Source of the DNA: UBA4615 sp046046245
GTDB lineage: Bacteria; Pseudomonadota; Gammaproteobacteria; Burkholderiales; Burkholderiaceae_E
Length of the DNA stretch: 17,292 nucleotides
Assembly (NCBI GenBank): GCA_046046245.1
Contig: JBJOKE010000067.1
Coordinates: forward strand, 1-17,292
Reading direction: 5' to 3'
Shown: in pieces, positions 7,032 to 13,360 of the stretch
Position numbering within the stretch: position 1 is the first letter of the stretch
How the letters are laid out: each line of letters opens with the position of its first letter
Translations under genes and position numbers: made by a program
The notes under the pieces: generated by a model
What the model saw: only the letters and a program-made list of their open reading frames with translations
Databases searched by the model: none
What the model was told of the DNA's origin: nothing

Positions 7032-9145
7032 CCCCAGGCCCACAGCCTGTCGGCGACCGCGCGCCAGGGCCGCTCGAGCAGCACGCGGCCGAGCGCGCGC
7101 TCGCCGGCGGCGATCTTCGCGACGCCCTGGTAGCCGGGCCGCAGCTCGGACTCGTCGGGCGTGGCGGCCTCGACCTCGAAGACCGTGCGGCCGTCACGCG
7201 CGACCGCGGCCGGCGACACGCGGACGACCTTCAGCGGCAGCTCGAGACCCGCGTTCGCCGCGAGCGCGAGCGTGCCCGCGCCGTCGACCGCGACGAGCGC
7301 GACGTCGCGCTCGTCGACGTCGACGATCACCCGGTGGCGCCCGACCGGCGCCATCGACAGCAGCACGTCGCCGGCCTTGACCGGCGCGCCGAGCGACTGG
7401 GTCAGGTCGCCGCTCAGCACCAGCCCGTCGAAGGGCGCGACCACGCGCAGCCGGCCGAGCTGCGCGTCGGCGAGCGCGAGCTGCGCGCGGGCCTGCGCGG
7501 CACGGGCCGCGTGCTGCGCATACTGCGCGCGGTCCTCTCGCGCCACCGCCTCGATCGCCTGACGCCCGGCCTGCTCGGCCTCGGTCGACCAGCGCATCCG
7601 CTCGAGCAGCAGGTCGCGGTCGTCGAGGTCGACCATCGGCTGGCCGGCCGCGACCGTGTCGCCGGGCCGGACGTGGACGCGCGCCACGAAGCCGTCGGCC
7701 GGCGCGGTCATCGTCCGCTGCGACGCGCCCTCGACGCGGGCCGCGCCCGAGACGCGGTACGGCACGTGAACCGTCGCCGCGACCGCGCTCGAGAGCAGCG
7801 CCGCGCCGACGATCCACGCGGTGCGCCCGCGCCGCCCCGCGAACGCGTCGGCCAGATCGGCCACCATCGTGCGGATCGGCCGGTCGGCCCGCCGCCGGAG
7901 CGCGAGCGTGGGCGCGAGCAGCGACGCGAGCCGCTGCAGCTCGACGAGGACCGCGGGCTCGAAGGCCGGACCGGCACGCTCGAGCGTCAGCGCGCCGAGC
8001 GCACGCCCGCGCTCGGCCAGCGGCACCGCGCAGACGGCGGCCGACTGGCCGAGCCGCGCGAGCTGCGCCTGCGCGACGTTGACCGGCATCTCGCGGCTGG
8101 GCAGCGTCGGCCACGCGACACAGGTCGCCTGGTCGAGCGCCTCGTCCATCGCGGTGGCGACCGGCGCGACCGTCTCCGCCGACGGCCGGTCGCCGACGCC
8201 GTCGGACATCACGGCGACCCGCACGCCCGCGCGTCGGGCCCATCCGAAGGCGACGCGGGCGCAGCGGTACTGGCGGGCGATCGTCGACACCAGGCCGAGC
8301 AGCGCGTCGTCGAGCGAGGCCGCGTCGGCGACGACGGCCTGGCACTCGAGCAGCCGCGCGAGCTCCACCGGCGAGGCGGCGGGCCGGCCGTTCGACGGGC
8401 GCGGCACCGCGGGCTCGGGCTCGGGCGCAGGCACGGCCGCCGGCGGGAAGACCGGCGCGGCGCCCGGATCGCGGCCGCCCGGGCCGTCGCGGTAGAGCAG
8501 CGAGGCAGGCAGCCCCGGCGCGGTGCCCGGGCCGCCGGCGGACGCAGGGCCCGACGACGGGCCGCCCGTGGCCGCGCCGCGGGCCGGGGCACCGACCGCC
8601 GGCCCGATGCCCGGCGACGACGCCGTACCCGGCCGCGGCTCGGCCGCGGCCCCGCCGTGCGCGAGCGCGTCCATCATCCGGTCGAGGTCGCCGGCCGACT
8701 CGGTCGATTCGCGCCAGAGGTCCAGCCGCCCGTGCAGCCGCGCGTGCCAGCGCGACAGTGCATCGCCGATTGCGTCGGTCCGACCGTCGAAGCGCAGCAC
8801 CACGACCGCCCGCAGCTCGCCCTCTCCGCCCACGTGCAGCCCGACCAGGCGCGGCGCGCCGGGCTCGCCGTCCAGCCGCTCGTCGATCGAGCGCGGATCG
8901 CGGCCCAGCCGCTCGGCCGCCTGCAGCAGGTTGGGCGACGGCGCGGGACCGCGGGGCCACGAGGCCACCGGCCGGACGCCGCCGTCGGATCCGTCGGGCA
9001 GCGCCAGCAGGGCCGTGCCCAGTTCGGACTCGGCCTGGCAGCCCGCCTCGAACGCATCGACCAGCGCGGCCACGCCCGTCCACGCCCGTCCGCGGACGGG
9101 CGGCCGGGTCGGAGCCGGATTGAGCGTGATCGGGTCGGCGGTCAT
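7025..9145 (-). CDS. GAF domain - transmembrane - HlyD-like adaptor protein
   Basis: A 706-residue protein read from the ATG at 9145; the frame stays open upstream into glgC, but MTADPI is the first plausible start and no ribosome binding site is evident. Residues 25-165 form a globular cytoplasmic region with no certain match, possibly a degenerate GAF-like domain. A Pro/Gly/Ala linker (about 168-258) leads to a GAF-type domain (about 265-415, with AVCAVPLAERGRALGALTLE near the end). A single transmembrane helix lies at about 442-461 (AWIVGAALLSSAVAATVHV). The periplasmic part is HlyD-like: lipoyl half-motif APADGFVARVHVRPGDTVAAG (481-501), helical hairpin (515-567), VVAPFDGLVLSGD (568-580) and a beta-barrel. 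It is the first gene of the operon, and its stop overlaps the start of the M50 gene. A cytoplasmic ligand-sensing domain on an adaptor suggests signal-gated assembly or export; that is inference. Confidence 0.87.
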   Translation of the reverse strand: MTADPITLNPAPTRPPVRGRAWTGVAALVDAFEAGCQAESELGTALLALPDGSDGGVRPVASWPRGPAPSPNLLQAAERLGRDPRSIDERLDGEPGAPRLVGLHVGGEGELRAVVVLRFDGRTDAIGDALSRWHARLHGRLDLWRESTESAGDLDRMMDALAHGGAAAEPRPGTASSPGIGPAVGAPARGAATGGPSSGPASAGGPGTAPGLPASLLYRDGPGGRDPGAAPVFPPAAVPAPEPEPAVPRPSNGRPAASPVELARLLECQAVVADAASLDDALLGLVSTIARQYRCARVAFGWARRAGVRVAVMSDGVGDRPSAETVAPVATAMDEALDQATCVAWPTLPSREMPVNVAQAQLARLGQSAAVCAVPLAERGRALGALTLERAGPAFEPAVLVELQRLASLLAPTLALRRRADRPIRTMVADLADAFAGRRGRTAWIVGAALLSSAVAATVHVPYRVSGAARVEGASQRTMTAPADGFVARVHVRPGDTVAAGQPMVDLDDRDLLLERMRWSTEAEQAGRQAIEAVAREDRAQYAQHAARAAQARAQLALADAQLGRLRVVAPFDGLVLSGDLTQSLGAPVKAGDVLLSMAPVGRHRVIVDVDERDVALVAVDGAGTLALAANAGLELPLKVVRVSPAAVARDGRTVFEVEAATPDESELRPGYQGVAKIAAGERALGRVLLERPWRAVADRLWAWGW

Positions 9146-9227
9146 CGGTCGGCGAGGGGAACGGGGCACGCGGCCCCACGCGCCCCGGCACGGGCGCGCG
9201 CCCGCACCCCGGGGAAGCCAGGACCGT

Positions 9228-9264
9228 CTGGCGCGATCGTCGCCAGCGCGTCGCATGGCCACAA
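9228..9264 (-). promoter_or_regulatory. Weak candidate promoter and dyad for the export operon
   Basis: On the minus strand TTGTGG (9264-9259) is followed after 17 nt by GACGAT (9241-9236), matching the -10 consensus at only three positions. The -10-like box overlaps a dyad, CTGGCG (9228-9233) and CGCCAG (9241-9246) around a 7-nt centre, which could be an operator. Transcription would begin about 84 nt before the ATG at 9145. In DNA this GC-rich such matches arise by chance, so this is only a suggestion. Confidence 0.18.
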
Positions 9265-9377
9265 TGGGGTGGCGACGAGCGGCGGGACGGCCGACGTGCG
9301 CGCGCGGACTGCCGCCTCGGACGTTGTGACGCGACCACGCCGGCACGCCCGGCCGACCGCTTGTCCGGCCACGGCCC

Positions 9378-9400
9378 GGCGCCCCGCTGCCCGGGGCGCC
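9378..9400. promoter_or_regulatory. Perfect 9-bp inverted repeat with 5-nt loop upstream of glgC
   Basis: GGCGCCCCG (9378-9386) and CGGGGCGCC (9392-9400) are perfectly complementary around CTGCC. It ends 16 nt before the TACACT box, where a -35 element would lie, and 59 nt before the glgC ATG. No T-run follows on either strand. It could be an operator for a dimeric regulator or a stable DNA/RNA hairpin insulating the two divergent units. The repeat is plain to see; the role is inferred. Confidence 0.5.
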
Positions 9401-9416
9401 CGCGCACCGATTTCCG

Positions 9417-9422
9417 TACACT
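9417..9422 (+). promoter_or_regulatory. Candidate -10 box of glgCA
   Basis: TACACT matches the sigma-70 -10 consensus at four of six positions, including the key A2 and T6. It sits 37 nt before the glgC ATG in a small island of lower GC content. No good -35 hexamer lies 16-18 nt upstream, where the 9-bp inverted repeat is found instead, so activator help or a weak promoter is likely. Confidence 0.3.
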
Positions 9423-9459
9423 GGACGGTCCCTGCCCGATCCGACCGGAAGCCTCCCCG

Positions 9460-10722
9460 ATGAACGAACACGCGCTCGCACGCCTCCAGCTGCCCCGGCG
9501 GGCGATGGCGCTCGTGCTGGCCGGCGGCCGCGGCAGCCGCCTGCAGCAGCTCACCGACGTCCGCTCGAAGCCCGCCGTCTACTTCGGCGGCAAGTTCCGG
9601 ATCGTCGACTTCGCGATGTCGAACTGCCTGAACTCCAACATCCGGCGGATGGCGGTGATGACGCAGTACAAGTCGCACAGCCTGCTGCGGCACATCCAGC
9701 GCGGCTGGGGCTTCATGCGCGGCGAGCTCAACGAGTTCGTCGACCTGCTGCCCGCGCAGCAGCGGATCGACGAGGCCTCGTGGTACCGCGGCACCGCCGA
9801 CGCGGTGTTCCAGAACCTCGACATCATCCGCGGCCACCGCCCCGACTACCTGCTGGTGCTGGCGGCGGACCACATCTACAAGATGGACTACTCGAGCATG
9901 CTGGCCGAGCACGTCGAGCGCGGCGTGCCCTGCACCGTGGGCTGCTTCGAGGTGCCCATCGAGGACGCGCGCGCGTTCGGCGTGATGAAGGTCGACGCGA
10001 ACGACCGGATCCTCGAGTTCGCCGAGAAGCCCGCGAACCCCGAGCCGATCCCCGGCCGCCCCGAACTCGCGCTCGCGAGCATGGGCATCTACCTGTTCGA
10101 CGCCGAGTTCCTCTACGACGAGCTGCCGAAGTTCATGACGGGCGAGACGACCCATCACGACTTCGGCCGCGACGTGATCCCGGCGATGGTCGCAGGCGGC
10201 CGCGCGATCGCCCACCCGTTCTCGCGCAGCTGCGTGGGCGAGGCCGGCCGCGATCCCTACTGGCGCGACGTCGGCACGCTCGATGCGTACTGGGAGGCGA
10301 ACATCGACCTCACCGCGACCGACCCCACGCTGAACCTCTACGACCGCGACTGGCCGATCTGGACCTACCAGGAGCAGCTGCCGCCGGCGAAGTTCGTCCA
10401 CAACGCCGGCGAGCGCCGCGGCGAGGCGATCGAGTCCATGGTCTCGGGCGGCTGCATCATCTCGGGCTCGCTCAACCGATCGCTGCTGTTCTCGAGCTGT
10501 CGCGTGCACTCCTACTCGAAGGTCGACTGGTCGGTGCTGCTGCCCGAGGTGAAGGTCGGCCGCGGTGCGCGGCTCACGCGCTGCATCGTCGACCGAGGCT
10601 GCGAGATCCCCGACGGCCTGGTCGTCGGCGAGGACGCGGCGGCCGACGCCGCGCGCTTCAACCGCACCGCGCGCGGCATCACGCTGATCACCCGCGACAT
10701 GCTGGCGAAGCTGCCTTCATGA
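9460..10722 (+). CDS. glgC: Glucose-1-phosphate adenylyltransferase (ADP-glucose pyrophosphorylase)
   Basis: Makes ADP-glucose from ATP and glucose-1-phosphate, the committed step of bacterial glycogen synthesis, as a cytoplasmic tetramer. It is 420 residues, close to the usual 420-431. The nucleotide loop is LVLAGGRGSRL (18-28), followed by SKPAVYFGGKFRIVDF (36-51). Catalytic Asp is in ADHIYKMDY (135-143) and the glucose-1-phosphate lysine in EFAEKPANP (185-193). The C-terminal part is a left-handed beta-helix. ATG 9460 is chosen because the protein then starts as the family does and GGAAG lies 8 nt upstream; the frame extends back to 9361 without homology. By recalled alignment, the E. coli activator-site lysine (K39, fructose-1,6-bisphosphate) corresponds to Val34 here, suggesting different allosteric control. 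It overlaps glgA by ATGA. Confidence 0.97.
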   Translation: MNEHALARLQLPRRAMALVLAGGRGSRLQQLTDVRSKPAVYFGGKFRIVDFAMSNCLNSNIRRMAVMTQYKSHSLLRHIQRGWGFMRGELNEFVDLLPAQQRIDEASWYRGTADAVFQNLDIIRGHRPDYLLVLAADHIYKMDYSSMLAEHVERGVPCTVGCFEVPIEDARAFGVMKVDANDRILEFAEKPANPEPIPGRPELALASMGIYLFDAEFLYDELPKFMTGETTHHDFGRDVIPAMVAGGRAIAHPFSRSCVGEAGRDPYWRDVGTLDAYWEANIDLTATDPTLNLYDRDWPIWTYQEQLPPAKFVHNAGERRGEAIESMVSGGCIISGSLNRSLLFSSCRVHSYSKVDWSVLLPEVKVGRGARLTRCIVDRGCEIPDGLVVGEDAAADAARFNRTARGITLITRDMLAKLPS

Positions 10723-12260
10723 ACGCGGGTCGACCGAAGGCCGCCGCCTCGCGCGGCGGCCGGTCGCGCGCGGGCGCGACGCCGTCGGGCACGGCCGTGC
10801 TGCACGCGGCCGCCGAGTGCTATCCCTGGGTCAAGACCGGCGGCCTCGCGGACGTCGTCGCGGCGCTGCCCGCGGCGCAGCGCGCCGCCGGCCTCGACGC
10901 CCGCCTGCTGCTGCCCGGCCTGCCGGCGCTGCGCGACGCGCTCGCCGAGCGGACCGAGGTCGCGCGCCTCGGCACGGCCTTCGGCGCCGCGCGGGTCGAC
11001 CTGGTCTCGGGCCGCCTGCCCGGCCTCGCGGTGCCGGTCTACCTCGTCGACGCGCCGTGGCTCTACGACCGTCCCGGCAATCCCTACCTCGGCCCCGACG
11101 GCCACGAGTGGGCCGACAACGCCCAGCGCTTCGCGCTGCTCGCGTGGGTCGGGGCGCAGCTCGCCGAGGGCGGCCTCGATCCCGCGTGGTCGCCGCGGAT
11201 CGTCCACGCGCACGACTGGCACGCGGCGCTCGCGCCCGCGTACCTGGCCGCGCGCGGCGCGCGCCATCCGTCGATCGCGCGCGCGCGCAGCGTGCTCACG
11301 ATCCACAACCTCGCCTACCAGGGCCGCTTCCCGCTCGAGCGCTTCGGCGAGCTCGGCCTGCCCGCATGGATGGCCGGGCCCGCGGGCATCGAGTTCCACG
11401 GCACGCTGCGGCTGCTCAAGGGCGGCCTGATGTTCGCCGACCGGATCACCACGGTGAGCCCGACCTACGCGCGCGAGATCCTCGGACCTGCCGAGGGCCA
11501 CGAGCTCGACGACGTGCTGCGCCACCGCGCCGACCGGCTGTCGGGCATCGTCAACGGCATCGACGACGCCGTCTGGAATCCGGCCACCGATCCCGCGATC
11601 GCCGCCCGCTACGACGCGTCGGACCTGTCGGGCAAGGCCGACTGCAAGCGCGCGCTGCAGGTCGAGCTGGGTCTCGAGCCGCGCGCCGACGCGCCGGTGC
11701 TCGGCGTGGTCTCGCGGCTCACCCCGCAGAAGGGGCTCGACCTGCTGCTGTCGGTGCTGGCGCAGTGGCTGGGCGCCGGCGGTCAGGTCGCGCTCCTCGG
11801 CGCGGGCGAGCCCGCGCTCGAGCATGCGTGGCAGGCCGCCGCGCACGCGGCCCCGGGCCAGGTGGGCGTGCGGCTCGGCTACGACGAGGGGCTCGCCCAC
11901 CGGATCGTCGCCGGCGCCGACCTGCTCGCCGTGCCCTCGCGCTTCGAGCCCTGCGGCCTGGTGCAGCTCTACGGGCTGCGCTACGGCACGCTGCCGCTGG
12001 TCCACCGCACCGGCGGCCTCGCCGACACCGTGGTCGACGCCGACGAGGCCGCGCTGCGCGAGGACCGCGCGACCGGCTTCGCGTTCGCCGGCGCCCATCC
12101 CGACGCGCTCGCGCGGGCGCTGCGCCACGCGCTGGACGGCTGGCGGCACCCCGCCGCCTGGCAGCGGGTGATGCGCCGGGCGATGGCGCAGGACAGCTCG
12201 TGGCGGGGCCCGGCGGCGCGCTACGCGGCGCTCTACGACGAGACGCTGGCCGGCGGCTGA
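10719..12260 (+). CDS. glgA: Glycogen synthase (ADP-glucose type, GT5)
   Basis: Transfers glucose from ADP-glucose to growing alpha-1,4-glucan in the cytoplasm. The protein is 513 residues. The ADP-glucose-binding KTGGLADVV motif is at 39-47, preceded by a basic, Ala/Gly/Arg-rich extension of about 24 residues not seen in E. coli GlgA. Further GT5 hallmarks are HAHDWHAAL, TIHNLAYQGRF, GIVNGIDDAVWNP, VSRLTPQKGLDLL and the catalytic-region SRFEPCGLVQLYGLRYGT with TGGLADTV after it. Its ATG overlaps the glgC TGA (ATGA), so the two are translationally coupled. Branching and debranching genes (glgB, glgX, glgP) are not in this window. Function is secure from motifs and context. Confidence 0.97.
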   Translation: MNAGRPKAAASRGGRSRAGATPSGTAVLHAAAECYPWVKTGGLADVVAALPAAQRAAGLDARLLLPGLPALRDALAERTEVARLGTAFGAARVDLVSGRLPGLAVPVYLVDAPWLYDRPGNPYLGPDGHEWADNAQRFALLAWVGAQLAEGGLDPAWSPRIVHAHDWHAALAPAYLAARGARHPSIARARSVLTIHNLAYQGRFPLERFGELGLPAWMAGPAGIEFHGTLRLLKGGLMFADRITTVSPTYAREILGPAEGHELDDVLRHRADRLSGIVNGIDDAVWNPATDPAIAARYDASDLSGKADCKRALQVELGLEPRADAPVLGVVSRLTPQKGLDLLLSVLAQWLGAGGQVALLGAGEPALEHAWQAAAHAAPGQVGVRLGYDEGLAHRIVAGADLLAVPSRFEPCGLVQLYGLRYGTLPLVHRTGGLADTVVDADEAALREDRATGFAFAGAHPDALARALRHALDGWRHPAAWQRVMRRAMAQDSSWRGPAARYAALYDETLAGG

Positions 12261-12304
12261 GCGAGCACTTGCGCGCGATCAAGTCCCGCGGCGCGGCGCC
12301 CCGA

Positions 12305-12310
12305 TAGCAT
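12305..12310 (+). promoter_or_regulatory. Candidate -10 box very close to the channel start codon
   Basis: TAGCAT (four of six to consensus, with A2 and T6) ends 6 nt before the GTG at 12317, in a short GC-rich gap after glgA. If used, transcription would begin at or within a few bases of the GTG, giving a leaderless or near-leaderless message. No ribosome binding site is visible before this GTG, which agrees. No -35 hexamer at correct spacing was found. Confidence 0.3.
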
Positions 12311-12316
12311 CGCACC

Positions 12317-13345
12317 GTGCGCATCCTGCTCGCGATCCTCGTCGACAGCCCCCACTTCCGCCGCCTGCTGGCCGCGCTCGGCGTCTTCGCGGTGATCCAC
12401 GCCGTCGGCACCGTGGGCTACCGGTGGATCGGCCTGCCCGGCACGACCTGGATGGACGGCCTCTACATGACCTTCATCACCGTGGCCACCATCGGCTACG
12501 GGGAGGTCGTCGACCTGCACAACGAGACCGTCGGCCGCCTGTTCACGATGGGACTCGCGCTCGCGGGCATCGCGACGATGACCTTCCTGTTCTCGACGGT
12601 GACCGCGTTCCTGCTCGAGACCAACCTGAACCACGCGTACCGGAGACGCCGCATGCAGGCCGAGATCGACACCCTGTCGGGCCACTACATCGTCTGCGGC
12701 GCGGGCCGGATCGGCGGCTACGTGATCGACGAGCTGCGCGCCGACCGCCGCCCCTTCGTCGTCGTCGAGCTCGACGCCGCGCAGCTCGACGCGCGCCTCG
12801 AGACCGACCCGCGGCTGCACGCGATCGCCGGCGACGCGGGCGATGACGCGGTGCTGGAGCGAGCCGGCATCGCGCGCGCGAGCGGCGTGTTCGCGGTCAC
12901 CGGCGACGACGCCAAGAACCTCGTGGTGAGCCTGTCGGCGAAGCAGCTGAACCCCGCGGTCCGCGTCGTGGCCCGCGTGCACGACCCCCGCAACGCGGCC
13001 AAGACACTGCGCGCCGGCGCCGACGAGATCGTCTCGCCCGATTTCACCGGCGGCCACCGGATCGCGTCGCTGATGATCCGCCCGCAGATGGTGTCGCTGG
13101 TCGACGAGCTGCTGCGCGCCGGCGAGCGGCTCGCGGTCGAGGAGATCGTCGTGCCGCCGCGTCCGCACCCGCTGCGGATCGCGTCGCTCGGGCGCAGCGT
13201 CGAGTGGCTGCTGGTCGCGATCCGCGACGGCGCGTCGTGGACCTTCAACCCGCCCGAAGGCGCCGAGGTGGCACCCGGCCAGGCGCTGGTCGTGATCGCG
13301 AGCGCGCAGGGGCGACGCGAGCTCGAGGCGCGCGTCGCGGACTGA
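12317..13345 (+). CDS. Two-transmembrane potassium channel with RCK (TrkA-N/TrkA-C) domain
   Basis: An inner-membrane ion channel of 342 residues. A first membrane helix (about 17-38) is followed by the pore loop with selectivity filter TVATIGYGE (55-63), then a second helix (about 74-100). The cytoplasmic part has a Rossmann RCK/TrkA-N domain: HYIVCGAGRIGGYV (123-136), VVVELD (148-153) and GDAGDD (162-167). A TrkA-C-like domain fills the last 90 or so residues. The layout is that of MthK/Kch-type channels gated by a bound ligand or nucleotide on the RCK ring; the ligand cannot be read from sequence. The start is GTG with no Shine-Dalgarno element. It lies 56 nt after glgA on the same strand and could be co-transcribed or use its own start-proximal promoter. 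The family call is firm. Confidence 0.93.
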   Translation: MRILLAILVDSPHFRRLLAALGVFAVIHAVGTVGYRWIGLPGTTWMDGLYMTFITVATIGYGEVVDLHNETVGRLFTMGLALAGIATMTFLFSTVTAFLLETNLNHAYRRRRMQAEIDTLSGHYIVCGAGRIGGYVIDELRADRRPFVVVELDAAQLDARLETDPRLHAIAGDAGDDAVLERAGIARASGVFAVTGDDAKNLVVSLSAKQLNPAVRVVARVHDPRNAAKTLRAGADEIVSPDFTGGHRIASLMIRPQMVSLVDELLRAGERLAVEEIVVPPRPHPLRIASLGRSVEWLLVAIRDGASWTFNPPEGAEVAPGQALVVIASAQGRRELEARVAD

Positions 13346-13360
13346 CCCGCGTCAGCCGCG
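13336..13360. terminator. Bulged hairpin spanning both convergent stop codons
   Basis: CGCGG-A-CTGAC (13336-13346) pairs with GTCAG-CCGCG (13351-13360) around a CCGC loop, a 10-bp stem with a single bulged A. The stem contains the channel TGA (13343-13345) and, on the other strand, the response-regulator TGA (13354-13352). Only 6 nt separate the two genes. A bidirectional terminator is plausible from position, but there is no U-tract on either side. Confidence 0.35.

Larger units (their letters stand above)
9146..9459. promoter_or_regulatory. 314-nt divergent control region between the export operon and glgCA
   Basis: No gene is supported here; open frames on both strands run through but lack family features. 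It must hold the promoters of both divergent transcripts. For glgC a TACACT -10-like box lies at 9417-9422, and a strong hairpin at 9378-9400. For the export operon there is only a weak candidate pair at 9236-9264, near a 6-bp dyad. No convincing terminator or small RNA was seen. Confidence 0.6.

Noticed and set aside
888..7133. A 2081-codon open frame on the plus strand, opposite the export operon
   Set aside because: It is rich in Arg, Asp, Gly and Ala with no domain or low-complexity logic, and it spans several real minus-strand genes. High GC removes stop codons on the opposite strand.
1..9145. Classical type I secretion or RND efflux operon
   Set aside because: Adaptors are present but no ABC transporter, no RND pump and no TolC homologue is visible in the window.
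9361..9459. Earlier GTG or TTG starts for glgC
   Set aside because: The added residues do not match GlgC, and GGAAG is correctly placed for ATG 9460.
9146..9481. Longer N-terminus for the GAF-HlyD protein starting inside glgC
   Set aside because: The extra residues are Arg/Gly/Pro-rich without homology and would overlap the glgC start; ATG 9145 is more credible.
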